DNA from: Rugalucina vietnamica
Taxonomy: Eukaryota > Mollusca > Bivalvia > Lucinida > Lucinidae
NCBI GenBank assembly: GCA_964017185.1
Contig: OZ024873.1
Span: 44,998,760 to 45,062,759 of the forward strand
Reading direction: 5' to 3'
DNA: 64,000 nt
The number at the start of each line of letters is the position of its first letter. Within the stretch, counting starts at the first letter, position 1. Made by a program: the position numbers and the translations under genes. Shown here piece by piece: positions 22,549-35,799 of the stretch. The notes under the pieces were generated by a model. The model made no database searches. It was given only the letters and a program-made list of their open reading frames with translations, and was not told the DNA's origin.

Positions 22549-24059
22549 ACCAGAGGACCAATGGTCCTGTAAATGCTCACCTGAGATCTGCTGCATATAC
22601 TGGTCAATAAACATGTATGAATATTATGGTATTTAATTCCAGTGCAGGGGCAGATGAAGCCCTTGGGCCATTTTCTTTTTTCTGAATCTTCAATATTCTG
22701 TCCATTTGCCAATTTCCTGCTGGCTTTTCCCTTCAAATGAAATTTTAACAGTTTTCCCAATTCAAATGCATAGGCAACCCATGATGACCTTGCCATAAAC
22801 TTGGTCAAGGTCATCACAGGGTCATGATTTATATATACATTTAAGTATTTTAGCCATCGATGCTTCACGCCAAGTTTCCTTGAAATCAGTCTATTGGTTT
22901 CAGAGAAGAAGATTTTTGATGGGTTTTTACCATATATGGGCATGGCGGCCATGTGACCTAGATTACTTATATACACATTAATTCCCCCACTCTATAGATG
23001 CTTCACATAAAATTTGGCTTTGATTCGCCAAGCGGTTTCAGAGGAGAAGACGTTTGAATATTATGGAAATATACATGTATATTGCCGCGGGGTGGGGGCA
23101 CATGAGCCCCTGGGGTCCAATTTTTTTCAGAATCATTAATATTCAGTCCTACTTCCCATTTCCTGCAAGACTTTCACTTTAAATTACATTTTAAAAGTTT
23201 TCCCCATTCAAATGCATTGGTGACCTATGTTGACCTTGCCGTAAAACAGGTCAAGGTCATCACAAGGTCATGATTTACATATACGTTGTAGTACTTAAGT
23301 CATCGATGCTTCATGCCAAGTTTCATTGAAATCGGTCCAGTGGTTCCGGAGAAGAGAGTTTTTGAAGGGTTTTTACCATATATGGGCATGGCGGCCATCT
23401 TGGTCATGTGACCTGGATTATTTATATATAAATTGGTTCCCCTTTCCCATAGATGCTTCATGTAAAATTTGGCTTTGATTGGCCAAGCGGTTTCAGAGAA
23501 GAAGATGTTTGAATATTATGATAATATACATGTATATTGCCCCGGGGTGGGGGCGGATGAGCCCCTGGTGCCCAATTTTTTTCAGAATCATTAATATTCA
23601 GTCCTACTGCTCATTTTCTGCAAGATTTTTCCTTTAAATGACAATTTAACAATTTTTCCCATTCAAATGCAAAGGCGACCTATGTTGACCTTGCCGTAAA
23701 ATAGGTCAAGGTCACCGCAAGGTCATGATTTATATACACATTGTAGTACTTGAGTCATCGATGCTTCATGCCAAGTTTCGTTGAAATCGGTCCAGTGGTT
23801 CCGGAGAAGAAGATTTTTGAAGGATTTTTACCATATATGGACATGTCGGCCATCTTGGTCATGTGACCTGGATTATTTATATACACATTGGTTTCCCCTT
23901 CCCATAGATGCTTCATGTAAAATTTGGCTTTGATTGGCCAAGCTGTTTCAGAGAAGAAGATCTTTGAAAATGGTGGACGACGGACGACGGACGGACGGAC
24001 GACGGAGCATGGGTATACTATAAGCTCACCTTGTGAGCCTGACGGCTCAGGTGAGCTAA
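22549..24059 (+). mobile_element. HINE/pearl-like element, copy C
   Basis: The 5' end ACCAGAGGACCAATGGTCCT is followed by GCTCACCTGAG. The core has about three units of roughly 455 bp, each with TTTGGCTTTGATT-GCCAAG, GGTCAAGGTCATC or close variants, and CATATATGG-CATG-CGGCC. A GGACGGACGACGG tract precedes the 3' hairpin GCTCACC ... GGTGAGC and CTAA. The hairpin loop is TGAC here rather than TTCG. Confidence 0.8.
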
Positions 24060-24174
24060 AAAGCTTTTATTGCGTTTCCATATTTTGTTAATTCAAAGTT
24101 GTACCATATGAAATTCCATTCATATAAACATTATCATGCAGGTTTATATTATAGGGTTTAAATATGATTTTCTA

Positions 24175-24275
24175 TTCATTAACATTCTCTAGGTCTCGAG
24201 GGGAGTGTTGAAAACCCGAGGACGCAGCCCTCGGTTTTCAACACTCCTGAGGGACCTAGGGAATGTTAATGAATG
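24175..24275. repeat. long imperfect hairpin
   Basis: TTCATTAACATTCTCTAGGT ... GAGTGTTGAAAACCCGAGG pairs with CCTCGGTTTTCAACACTC ... ACCTAGGGAATGTTAATGAA over about 45 bp per arm. It could be a foldback MITE or the inner part of one; no outer ends were identified. Confidence 0.7.
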
Positions 24276-25866
24276 ACAAAACCATTTTTGATCCCTATTA
24301 TTGCATAAATTCTGCACAAACAACAGAAATTATATGGTGCACTATATTTTACAGCCTCATTACATTTTCATCCCTATGCCTGTTCCGGGCTAAACTGTTA
24401 CTCATTAAAGCAGGTGGTTTGCGTGGTGCCCGGTAACGAGCATAAATAAAAGCCATTACTATATTAATACATGGCTTTCTTTTCTTAAATATATGGCTGT
24501 TAATATCGTGTGACACTGGTACTCATTTATGCAATAATATAAAATAATGTCTATTATGTCATAATAAAAAACAACACATACCAAATTATTACTTACATAT
24601 TCCAAATGAACTGATGTCAAACAAACTTGATCTTGTTAAAAAGGTGTGCTAACCTAATTTTCTCAGAAGTTCAAAGTTGAAAATTTGGCTATAGACCAGT
24701 CACTTGGTAAAATCTTTGAGCATGCATCTCTACACTAAGCATATAAATTAGGAAACATTATTTGGTGTACTGACAATTAAAAATGTCAAATTAGTCAACA
24801 TTTGTACCAAGTTTAACCACAATTTGCTCACATTTCATTTAAAATACCCTTTAGGGGACATGTCAATTAAAGTTTAGTGCATCAAATGATGAGCATGGCT
24901 GTATTATACATCTCAAGGCTATTATTAAATATTAGTCATGCACTCTCCTTAGACCAGAAAATCACATTTTGACATTAGGATCCTTACCCCAGGGAGAATT
25001 TTTATTGCGAAGGGCGGGGCAACGAGCAAAGTTTGGACCTCCAGTTTGCCCCCTGGGGGTGGGGCTCATAGCAGGGAACTGAAACGGAAAAGTCATAATC
25101 CCCTCCCTTCCCCATAGGAGAGGGAGCAGTGGTTACAAATGACTGGTGCACAAATGTATTTTCACTGTCTGTGGACATAAAAGCAATGATCATTTCAGCA
25201 ATAGATTTAAACAGATGTCCACGTCAAAGTTGAAGGCTACTTACCCTTTGGCAGCTTATTTAATGCTGGCCATGTATATTAAATTCAGACATACAATTTT
25301 CCCTTTAAAAATGGCTCTAGATTGTGAGTATTTTCCTAAAATTCCACTAAAATACTGGCAACATTTTTCAATGGACTACAGGCAATATAGCAGTTTTTCT
25401 CGTGGCTCCTACAGTTGTCAACTAGGAATTGCCTGTATCACATTGCTACAGCACTAATGAAGCTAGACAATAATCTTATTCTTTGTGAAATTCTATTGCA
25501 TGTTGCCATTGTGCGTGAATGCAGGAGCTGCAGCTTCATCAACAATATCCTACCACAAACTGTTGTGGATCAACTGGGGCATGTCTTACCTGCTTATATC
25601 AGTTACTGTAATCAAGAGGAGTATCTTAGATACAAGTTGTATCAGGCATGACTAGGCACCAGCCAATGACAACTAATCTTAGTCTTTCCTGCACACAAAT
25701 CCCAATAAAATCATTAGATCTGTCACGCAGCTGCTCAATTAAGGTGTCTGGATCTCGCTGTGAAATTATTGAGTTTCTCAGACCTAATACGGGCATATTA
25801 ACAAAAGCGGAAAATTCTGCGAGACTAAAAGTCTAAGTGCAACTGTGAGAGTTGTTAATGTATATA
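24276..25866. other. intron sequence, mostly unassigned
   Basis: No gene is supported; the open frames between 25146 and 25836 show no recognisable family and no consistent splice signals. A dispersed repeat lies at 24980-25140. Confidence 0.45.
24980..25140 (+). repeat. dispersed repeat shared with 63680-63826
   Basis: Both copies read approximately AAGATCC(C/T)..CCCC..AGGAGA, then GAAGGGC, then AGTCATAATCCCC and CCTTCCCC, and end GTGGTTACA. Percent identity was not computed. Nature unknown. Confidence 0.55.
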
Positions 25867-27129
25867 CAGTCTAGACTGGCCTAGCGACCACCTGTCTTAA
25901 GCGTTTTCCTGTTGTAAGCGACCACAATATGATCCTCCGGAGCGTTTTTCTATGTTAATTGACCTCTCTTAAGCGATTCCCTGTCTTACGTGACCAACGA
26001 CTGCTAAAATAACAAGAAAAACGGTCATTTTCGTCGCAATAAACGACCGATATTAGCGGCGATAATGGCGGATTAGGCAAAATTGCAACAATGACTTGCG
26101 GTATGTTTCCACTCTGACAGCTGACAGATTAATTGCAGTAAGCAACCATGCTTACATTGAAATGATATTGTAAACAATAGAATTAAAGAGAAAAAATGTT
26201 TGTGTCACTTTCTTAATTATTGTGGTTTCCGCCAGGGAGGTGTTATAAGGCAGCCATTCTTCGTTTCATTTATTAACAAAGTAAACAACAACATCAACAT
26301 ATTTTATCTAAAAATATTTGTGTTGCATTCATTTAATCTTAGTCTGCTACTGTGAATCACTCACTTATTTCCTATATCTCCTATATTTTGTTGTGTAACT
26401 AACTGAGATCGTCTCAGTGTCACATTTGTATTCCAATCAAAACTTCAATTGAAACGTTGACCAATTATCTATCTGACACCCAAACACTTAATTAATATCA
26501 CTATTCTACGATTTCAACTCCACAATAATGGTAAATGATTTTTATCACTAGCTGATCAGCAGACCGTGAGTGGGAAAGCAAACTGTGAAAGACGCTAAGC
26601 GTGTGTAACACACTCGCTTCACATATTCCATATGTACCTGTGAGTTTTACCCCAATACACTTCATCCACATCACATCTATAGACACTTTACCTGTTCCAA
26701 ACGCTTGTTAGTATGCTGATGTTAACGAAAGGTGGGATTTCACTGTTGGCCGGTATTTTGGTAATTCATACCTTACAATTTTTTCAATACAATAAGCAAT
26801 AAAAATTTTCAATACAATAAGCGACTTGCCTTGGTTCATGTAAACAAACACAATGAGGACTGAATCTACTTTAAAATACACCGAAATAATTTAGTTTGGA
26901 TAATAATATCTCACTAGAGGAGAGTTATACTAAAAAAAGACGATACATAGAGGTAATTGATTTGCTATGAGTTATTAAGAGACAAATCGGAATTGTAATG
27001 TATTTTCGCGACCTGAGACGATCTTTCAAATTTTCCCCAAATTTTGGAAGCCTGGCTTTAGAGACCACCTGTCATGGGAGACCACTTTTACTGCTTCCCC
27101 TGCATGGTCTCTTAACGCAGGTTCAACTG
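25867..27129. mobile_element. pogo/Tc1-type non-autonomous element
   Basis: It is 1263 bp with a CAGT start and inverted ends: CAGTCTAGACTGGCCTAGCG on the left and, reversed, CAGTTGAACCTGCGTTAAG on the right. TA flanks both ends (25865-25866 and 27130-27131). The subterminal zones repeat GACCACCTGTC and TTAAGCG. The CAGTTGAACCT end resembles Tigger/pogo ends. No transposase remains. Confidence 0.65.
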
Positions 27130-28102
27130 TACTTATTCGCAGAAGAAACGCGAAAAAAATTAAATAAATTAAATCGCTTGTTTTTTCTTTCTATAACACC
27201 AAAATTTAATTTAGTGATATGAATTTCGATAGTCCCATCAGTTCTCTGTCACACAATTTGAAAATCATGATGTTAAGGCTTAGGCTTGTCGTGTTGCCAG
27301 GAAAACAAAAGTATTCCCCATTAATTAAATTTCCATTGCTAAAGAATTATGATTATAACCTTTAACCTTAAATATCATGCTGAGATTTATTTTTTTCCAA
27401 TATCGTGTCCCACTGAGGTTTTTTTTGAAAAAAAAAAAATCGCTTTTTTAACACTTTTCAGGCTTCAAAAAACACTATGTTGCATTTTCCAAAAAGCTAA
27501 TACTTGCTTTGGGAGAGCGATACAAGTATGTATATCGCTACGTTTTGTGTCTAAACATCATTAAATCCATCAATGAGCCGCCATTTTAGCATTCAACAAG
27601 TCTGTAATTATTGTGATTTCTTACCAAAATCCCGGTTCAAATGCGTTTTCTAGGCTTAAAATGCCAAAAAAACAACCTCATTGCTGACAATTTCCTGATT
27701 CAGTTTTTTGCACACGTCACCTTGAAGTATAGCGCGTATGCGAAAGAAAGCACTCTCACTGTTTACAAAGGTAACGTGTGCAAAAAATGGAGGAAAAAAA
27801 TCAAAGTCCGATCGGGCGAACGACTGCACCTTCAGTGGCACAAGTATACTTTCTCACAGGCGCACGATAGCGCCGACAGCCAGTTAAAGGTTTATTATCT
27901 TGAAAAAAAAATCCAAACTGACACCAATATTCGAAAGTCATGGGAAGACAAAATCAAACTAAATTGATGCACCCTTCGACGCTTATTTCTTGTACATGAC
28001 GTCTTGTTTATTTATTTTTTTTACGTAAATTGCTGTTTACTATCAATTGAATAGATGAACTTGAAATCTTTTAGTGCCTTAAGATAGCTGTTGACACACT
28101 GA
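27130..28102. other. no feature recognised; one unassigned 108-codon frame
   Basis: A plus-strand frame at 27641-27967 is 108 codons, lysine-rich, and matches no family I know. It lacks conserved motifs and is probably chance. Nothing else was identified. Confidence 0.4.
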
Positions 28103-28844
28103 ACTGACCAGGGGTCCTGCTGGACCTGAACATTAGGGAGAAGTGACTTCTCCCTCCAGGAAAGTTAGGGAGAAGTTTCGGTACCCAGGGAGAAATGATA
28201 AAAATAATGTCAACCAAGGTGGAACTAGATTGCTTCGATGCTTAAAAGCCTTCATTTAGAAATATATACTATTTGCTAAGTTGTCCTAGTATGCTGGCTG
28301 TATCATTCACTATATCTTTTGTTCTGCATTAAAGATGCATGTAAGTAGAATACAATGACAAAGCTCTCACTGACAATACATAGATCAATATGCTGATGCC
28401 TTCTATCAGACCTCCTGAAATTACACTGAACATTATCTTTTTAGAAATTTACTAGCAAAATGAACCATCTTACACAGAGGTCCAAATGTTTTTAAACAGC
28501 CAGATCTTGTTAATAATAAACAATCTAAAAATAGAAAAAAATAAAGCCCATTCTGTTCTCAAAATTACCATGAAAAGAAAATGATTATCCAATTCAGAAA
28601 GTCTACTTTCACTTTCACTTTTGGTCTCATTTGGAATACCTCGGTTAAATTTTTGGCAGTGTCATTATCTGGGTCATTTACCTGTTGACACAGCTGTGTG
28701 ATCAATGAAGCGTGTCAATTGAGCTTTGACACAATTATCACCTAAAATCAGACTACTGATATGCTGAAGGGATTAATCAAACAACTTCAGATGTGTGAAA
28801 TACTGACAGGTGATTTGAGGTGCTTCCATGACTATTCGTAGTAA

Positions 28845-30350
28845 ACCATTTCGTCGAATGGACAGTTGATAGAATGCGACACTTAATCAGATACGACACT
28901 TTGTCGAAATTACGTCGAAAGACAATTCGTCGAATTGGCTTTTGTCGAAATTTCGTCGAATTTGGTCGAAAAATGTAACTTTTTGTATTCAGATTAAAAT
29001 ATCAAATGAGCATACCTTTCATTCGCGCCATTGCCTTTTTGACCTCGACTTGTGCAACATTTGGTCCATGAGCACTATGTGGAGTTTCTTTAATGATGGA
29101 GACTGGCTCCCCAGCGGTTGTGATTATTCTGCCTTTACAACTTGTATCATAACATTTTCAATAAATTTTTTGCTCAGCCTTTTTGTCCCTACAGTACTGG
29201 AATCCTTTATATGCCAGCTTCTGTGCCCCCCTGTTGCTAGTGAAAAACTCTATACTATCAGCCATTTCTGCCATTTTGAACACAGAAAATCCAAGAAACA
29301 TAAGAAAATCCAAAATATTTAAATCACCAGCTCAAGAGTGAAAACTAACAAAAGTGACAATAACGGTTGATTTTTGCTCATTCCATACTAACCTGTTAAA
29401 TTCATCAGAACAGACTCTTTGAACACTTTGAACTCTTTGAACAGTAACTCATACCTTTTAAGCTACTGTCTGAACACCATCTTTCAGAAACTGCATTTTT
29501 CGAAATCTCACTTTTCTGAAACACCACAAGAAAAATATGACCATGCCATCTTTTTGCAACTCATGAGTCCTAAAAAGTGCCACAAAATTTTGAAAATCAG
29601 TTCTCTAATAAAATAATTATGCCCAAAAATCATTTTGAATAGGCATTTTGCATGTGCAAGGGAGGTAATCCAAACACATTAAAACTGATAATCAAGCAAA
29701 TCTGTGGAATGATTTTAAGAGTTGCATACAAAACAATTTTGTTTTTAATTGGGGCATTTATGATGAAAAATAATCAATTTAGATTTTTTTCCGGGAAAAT
29801 AGTAACTTCCCTTGCTGGCAATTTTACAATGGAAAAAGCCCTATTCAAAAATATTTTCTTACATAAAATTTTTATTTGTTAACCTATTTTCAAAATTTTT
29901 GTGGCACTTTTTAAGACTTTTGGAATGCAAAATGATGACATGCTCATATTTTTCTTGAGGTCTTTCAGAAAAGTGAGATTTTGAAAAATGCAGTTTCTGG
30001 AAGATGGTGTTCAGACAGTAGCATACCTACCTATTTGTCCCATTGTATTGTTCCATTATAGATAACGGTAATAATACGCCATAAGCGTGACCGGTTTACT
30101 TTGTCAAACAATCGAGTACACCTATGAATTATTTTGTAAATGGCCGAAGCGAGGTAAAACAATCGCCTTTCAAACTCGATTTGAAAAAAGTAAAAGTACG
30201 ACACATGGTCGAATTTGTTTCGACAAAGTGTCGTACTTCTACTTTAAAAAAAATCGACGAAGTGTCGTAGTTGATCGTTTTTTTCGACCAAGTGTCTTAT
30301 TCTATCAAATGTCAATTCGACCAAAGGGTTTTCGACGAAAAGTCGTGCAC
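28845..30350. mobile_element. nested element with TTCGTCGAA subterminal arrays
   Basis: Both ends repeat TTCGTCGAA, CGACACTTGGTCGAA and TACGACACTTTGTCGAAA in inverted orientation (about 28845-28975 and 30175-30350). TTGATAGAAT-GACACTT occurs in both arms at matching distance. Exact ends and target duplication are not clear. Confidence 0.6.
29460..30028. repeat. inverted repeat, arms about 140 bp
   Basis: The left arm (29460-29600) contains CTGTCTGAACACCATCTTTC, AAACTGCATTTTTCGAAATC and GTGCCACAAAATTTTG. The right arm (29889-30028) is its complement, ending GGTGTTCAGACAGTA. A third partial copy is at 39689-39775. Probably a foldback MITE inside the larger element. Confidence 0.7.
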
Positions 30351-30538
30351 CGTTTGAGGTATAGATTATATTCTACTGGTTTTTGACATCCCTCAGAGCA
30401 CTTTGCAATATACAAGTATCAGCTTTTCACAAAAAGCAAAGCGATTTGACTTCTCTTTTAGAGCTATGTATGGCGAAATCTCCTAAATTTGAGCGAAGTT
30501 TTTCGCCCTAGAGCCTTGTAACTGGACCCCTGACTGAC

Positions 30539-31419
30539 ATCTAAAGAATCGCGATATGAAAGACCATAATAAGTCTGTAGTGAACAATAATGATGATTTG
30601 AAAACAATAGGCATCAACAGATGAATGCGACTACTGGGAGCGTTAACAAGGGGTATTTTTCAAATCTTTTTTTTACAATTTCTTTAGTTTAGACAACCAG
30701 GCACTACTTTATGTCATCTTTTTCAAATAGCATTTATCTTAAATGTTTTAGATGCAATTTTGTACTACATGCACTCGTACACAAAGGTCATTGCAAGGTC
30801 ATAATAAAACATGCTACAAAATGCTTATTTTGGTCTGGTCGATTGTTACTTACTGTAATTACTCATTAGCAGTATCGATCACTTAAAACTCCATCAAAAT
30901 TATCCTTTTAAAGAAAATAGGTTTCAATTTTTTTTCGCATTTCTTTTGCAAATAAGTATACATGTATAAGGTATGAGAAATCTAGGCTGGCTTATGGAAG
31001 GCAAAAGCCGTCAAAAGTCCCATTTTTAAATGAAACAGGCAAAGTAGAAATGAACTAATTCATTTTCAAATAAAACAAACCGTAATATCACATAAAACGA
31101 GCGAAAATGACACAAAACAATTCCTAATGTGAAACGGACCAATTCATTTCAAAATAAGAAGACAAAGTAGAAATTAACTAATTCATTTTCAAATAAAATA
31201 AACCGTTATATCACATAAAACAAACGAAAATGACACAAAACAATTACTTATGTGAAACAGACCAATTCATTTTAAAACCAAACAATCAACTTCGCCAAAT
31301 GGGACAACTTGAAATCAAACGAAACAAACGTTTCCCAAACCAAACAATTGACTCTGAAATAAACCTATCCGGTAATAAAAAAGGTGCAGGTCAAACGAAA
31401 TAACGAAAAATCGAATATT
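30539..31419. other. intron sequence with an adenine-rich tandem duplication
   Basis: A unit of about 120 bp is present twice at about 31037-31277, marked by AACTAATTCATTTTCAAATA and ACACAAAACAATT. Nothing else was identified. Confidence 0.5.
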
Positions 31420-32875
31420 AACCAGAGGACCAATGGTCCTGTAAACGCTCACCTGAGACCTGCTGCATATACCAATAAACATGTTTGAATATTATGGTAT
31501 TTAACTCCAGTGCAGGGGCAGATGAAGCCCTTGGCCATTTTCTTTTTTCAGAATCTTCAATATTCTGTCCATTTGCCAATTCCCTGCTGGCTTTTGCCTT
31601 CAAATTTATGACATTTTAACAGTTTTCCCAATTCAAATGCATAGGCAACCCATGTTGACCTTGCCATAAACTTGGTCAAGGTCATCACAGAGTCATGATT
31701 TATATATACATTGGTCCTTGGAGTACTTTAGCCATCAATGCTTCATGCCAAGTTTCCTTGAAATCAGTCTATTGATTTCAGAGAAGAAGATTTTTGATGG
31801 GTTTTTACCATATATGGGCATGGTGGCCATCTTTGTCATGTGACCTGGATTATTTATATACACATTGATTCCCCCATTCTATAGATGCTTCACATAAAAT
31901 TTGGCTTTGATTGGCCAAGCAGTTTCAGAGGAGAAGACGTTTGAATATTATGGAAATATACATGTATATTGCCCCGGGGTGGGGGCACATGAGCCCCTGG
32001 GGTCCATTTTTTTTTCAGAATCCTTAATATTCAGTCCTTCTTCCCATTTCCTGCAAGACTTTCACTTTAAATTACATTTTAAAAGTTATCCCCATTCAAA
32101 TGCATTGGTGACCTATGTTGACCTTGCCGTAAAATAGGTCAAGGTCATCACAGGGTCATGATTTATATATACATTGTAGTGCTTGAGCCATCGATGCTTC
32201 ATGCCAAGTTTCGTTGAAATCGGTCAACCGGTTCTGGAGAAGAAGATTTTTGAAGGGTTTTTACCATATATGGGCATGGCGGCCATCTTGGTCATGTGAC
32301 CTGGACTTTTTATATACATATTTGTTACCCCTTCCTATTGATGCTTCACATAAAATTTGGCTTTGATTGGCCAAGTGGTTTCAGAGGAGAAGACGTTTGA
32401 ATATTATGGAGATATACATGTATATTGCCCCGGGGTGGGGGCACATGAGCCCCTGGGGTCCAATTTTTTTCAGAATCATTAATATTCAGTCCTACTGCCC
32501 ATTTCCTGCAGACTTTCACTTTAAATGACATTTTAAAAGTTTTCCCATTCAAATGCATTGGCGACCTATGTTGACCTTGCCGTAAAATAGGTCAAGGTCA
32601 TAACAGGGTCATGATTTATATACACATTGTAGTGTTTGAGCCATTAATGCTTCATGCCAAGTTTCGTTGAAATCAGTCCACCGGTTCTGGAGAAGAAGAT
32701 TTTTGAAGGGTTTTTACCATATATGGGCATGGCGGCCATCTTGGTCATGTGACCTGGATTTCTTATATACACATTGGTTTCTCTTCCTATTGATGCTTCA
32801 TATAAAATTTGGCTTTGATTGGCCAAGCGGTTTCAGAGGAGAGATCTTTGAAATTGTGGACAGACGGACGGAAGA

Positions 32876-33955
32876 TTTTTTTATGTTTTTCCTAATGACC
32901 CCCGGGGCGGGGCCTGTATGGACCCCAGGGGCACAGTAGGCAGGATTTACAAAGAGGGCCATTATACATTGCTACACACAAAATATGAAAGCTCTGGGCC
33001 TTATGATTTCGGAGAAGAAGATTTTTTAAAGTTTTTCCCATGACGCCCCCGGGGCGGGGCCCGTATGACCCCAGGGGCACAGTTGGCAGGATTTATAAAG
33101 GGGAACACTATACATTGCTACAAACAAAATATGAAAGCTCTGGGCCTTGTGGTTTCGGAGAAGAAGATTTTTTTATGTTTTTCCCATGACGCCCCTGGGG
33201 CGGGGCCCGTATGGACCCCAGGGGCACGGTTGGCAGGATTTATAAAGAGGACCACTATACATTGCTACAAACAAAATATGAAAGCTCTGAGCCTTGTGGT
33301 TTCGGAGAAGAAGATTTTTTTATGTTTTACCCATGACCCCTCCCCCCCCCCCCCCCCCCCCCCCCCCCCGGGCGGGGCCTGTATGAGCCCCAGGGGCACG
33401 GTTGGCAGGATTTATAAAGAGGACCACTACACATTGCTACTGACAAAATATGAAAGCTCTGGGCCTTGTGGTTTCGTAGAAGAAGATTTTTTTATGTTTT
33501 TCCCATGAAGCCCCTGGGGCGGGGCCCGTATGGACCCCAGGGGCACGGTTGGCAGGATTTATAAAGAGGACCACTATACATTGCTACTGACAAAATATGA
33601 AAGCTCTGGGCCTTGTGGTTTCGTAGAAGAAGATTTTTTTATGTTTTTCCCATTGTAAGTCTATAGGAGCTAATGACCCCTGGGGCGGGGCCATTTTTGA
33701 CCCCAGGAGCATGAATGGCAGGATTTATAAAAAGAACCACTACACATTGCTACATACAAAATATGAAGGCTCTGGGCCATGTGGTTTCGGAGCAGAAGAT
33801 TTTTTTATGTTTTGCCCCATCACGCCCCCGAGGCGGGGCCTGTATGGACCCCAGGGGCACGGTTGGCAGGATTTATAAAGAGGACCACTATACATTGCTA
33901 CACACAAAATATGAAAGGTCTGGGGCTTGTGGTTTCGGAGAAGAAGATTTTTTTA
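32876..33955 (+). repeat. tandem repeat, 7 units of about 150 bp
   Basis: GGCAGGATTTA recurs near 32939, 33088, 33232, 33401, 33550, 33717 and 33868, with GGGGCGGGGCC and TATGGACCCCAGGGGCAC before it and AAATATGAAAGCTCTGGGCC after it. The long open frames here are repeat translations. Confidence 0.88.
33342..33369 (+). repeat. poly-C run of 28
   Basis: Uninterrupted cytosines inside one unit of the preceding array. The length is the least reliable thing in the window to sequence or assemble. Confidence 0.8.
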
Positions 33956-34213
33956 TGTTTTTCCCATTGTAAATCTATGGGAGCTATCTGTTGCCATGGA
34001 AACCAGAGTTCCATTCCGACCTGGCCCAAAACCTAATGCAACCTTTCCCCCTCCTCAATGATGCTTTAGATAAAATTTGATCACGATCGGCCATGTTGTC
34101 TTAGACATATTTGAGTTTGAAAATGTGAACGGACGGACGCACGCACGCACGGATGCCGGCTCGACTACTGTACTATAAGCTCACCTTGTGAGCCTTCGGC
34201 TCAGGTGAGCTAA

Positions 34214-34365
34214 AAACTGAGGACTTGTTCGCTGCAGACACCAAAAAAAGAGAATAAAAAATAAAAAAAATAAATAATTAAAAAAAAAAAAAAAATAAAT
34301 AAATAAAAGCTCTTTACTGATCTAATCCCACTGATAAAACCCGGACCTTGGAATTGAAAACAAGT
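34214..34365. repeat. adenine-rich low complexity
   Basis: (A)n and (TAAA)n tracts from about 34245 to 34308, right after the end of copy D. Confidence 0.6.
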
Positions 34366-35799
34366 AGCCGAAGGGCAACGAGACAAGTACAGTCACTGGA
34401 CACAGCTAACTCTGCAGTCCAGGGTCAAATATGGCTCAAACTCGAACTCATCCAAGATGTTATGGTTATCCTTGTTACTTCCAAGAATGAAGAAGATCCC
34501 ATCAAAATTGAAGGCGCTAGAGTGGCCACAATACAAAATATTGATTTTTCAAACACTAAAGGGCAGCTAACTCCGCAGTCAGAGGTCGGATCTGGCCTAA
34601 ATTCGAACTCAGCCGAGATATTGTAGTTATCCTTGTTACCTGCAAGAATGAAGAAGATCTACTGAAAAACAAAGATGCTAGAGTGGCCACAACACAAAAT
34701 ATTGATTTTTCAAATACTAAAGGGCAGCTAACTCCGCAGTCAGAGGTCGGATCTGGCCTAAATTCAAACTCATCTGAGATATTCTAGTTATCCTTGTTAC
34801 CTGCAAAAATGAAGAAGATCTACTGAAAAACAAAGATGCTAGAGTTAGTTAAGACAGAAAATGAGAAAAGATGCTTCGGAGCTTCTTGTCTGTTGCTTGG
34901 CCCACCGGGGTCCAACTGATGTTTTTCTTTAGCTCCGGAGTTAGTAAGTTATTTGGCGCCCAGGGATCTCCATCGTCGGGCAGCTTACTGAATCTGTGAG
35001 TCCTTGTTTTTGATTCATCAGGATGTTTATCATGATTTATTTGTTTGTTCTTGATGATTCATTTACTAGTTAGAGATTCACCACGAGGACCGAAGAACTA
35101 ACTAAATGTTATGAACCACTGCAGAAGCTGAGGGTGAGGTTACGGCCATGTAAAATCGATTTAAACCCGCCAGTAACTTTGTGTTACTGATCGTTCCAAG
35201 TCGATACTTCTGTGGTGGTTCTTTTTGTTTTATGTCTTGGTGTTTAAAATATTTTTGTGCTGTTGGCGCCTCATGTGTGTTTGCATATTTTTAGTTAAGT
35301 TAAGGTAACTGAGTGGCCACCTATTGGGAAAATAGCTGCTCATTCGGCTTACGAAATGTTTTCATGGTATAAGTGCCTGATTGTTAGTTTGGTTTTTGGA
35401 GTGGGAGTCTTTTTCTGATTGCGCCTTTTCCTGATCTTTGCCTACTTGTACTTTTTTTTTCGTTATGAAGGTACAGGTATTTTGTGAGGAAAAGGGTTTG
35501 AGATCATTTTTAGGGGTATTGGGTATGCTGAATCCAAAAAACAATGTTGGCAAGCTGAGAAATGGCTCCTTCACCATCTAATTTGCATATTTCCAAGATG
35601 GCCGCCAAAATTATGAAAAACATCAATTGCTGCAAATTGGTATATACTTAGGATTCCAGACTGCTACAAAATAATGCAATAATAATAATAAATGATTAGA
35701 AGGTCTTCAATGAATCAAAAAAATTCTCAAAAGCTAAAAGGCTGATCGAGGTGGGGTGCGGAGGGGGCAGGGGTGTGGGCCTTTCTACTTGTACCTACA

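Larger units (their letters stand above)
28109..30532. mobile_element. 2.42-kb element with CAGGGGTCC ends
   Basis: Ends CAGGGGTCCTGCTGG and, reversed, CAGGGGTCCAGTTACAAG are followed inward by AGGGAGAAG- and AGGGCGAAA-type sequence. ACTGAC occurs directly outside both ends (28103-28108 and 30533-30538), a 6-bp target duplication. CAGGGGT ends suggest the hAT superfamily, though hAT usually duplicates 8 bp. No transposase was seen; another TIR element is nested within. Confidence 0.65.
31420..34213 (+). mobile_element. HINE/pearl-like element, copy D
   Basis: The 5' end is AACCAGAGGACCAATGGTCC plus GCTCACCTGAG; the 3' end is a GCTCACC ... GGTGAGC hairpin with CCTTCGG and CTAA. The first half holds three 455-bp units as in copy C. 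The second half (32876-33955) is a different array of about seven units of 130-170 bp. A GGACGGACGCACGCACGCAC tract precedes the hairpin. The double core suggests fusion of two related elements. Confidence 0.82.

Noticed and set aside
25146..25836. Three overlapping plus-strand frames considered as a small multi-exon gene
   Set aside because: No shared domain, no coherent splice sites joining them, and ordinary AT-rich composition.
27641..27967. 108-codon lysine-rich frame
   Set aside because: No recognised motif, no codon-level sign of constraint and an overlapping antisense frame of similar length. Likely chance.
33065..34036. Frames of 85-147 codons in the GC-rich tandem array
   Set aside because: They translate the 150-bp repeat units and a poly-C run; the repeated peptide shifts frame between units.
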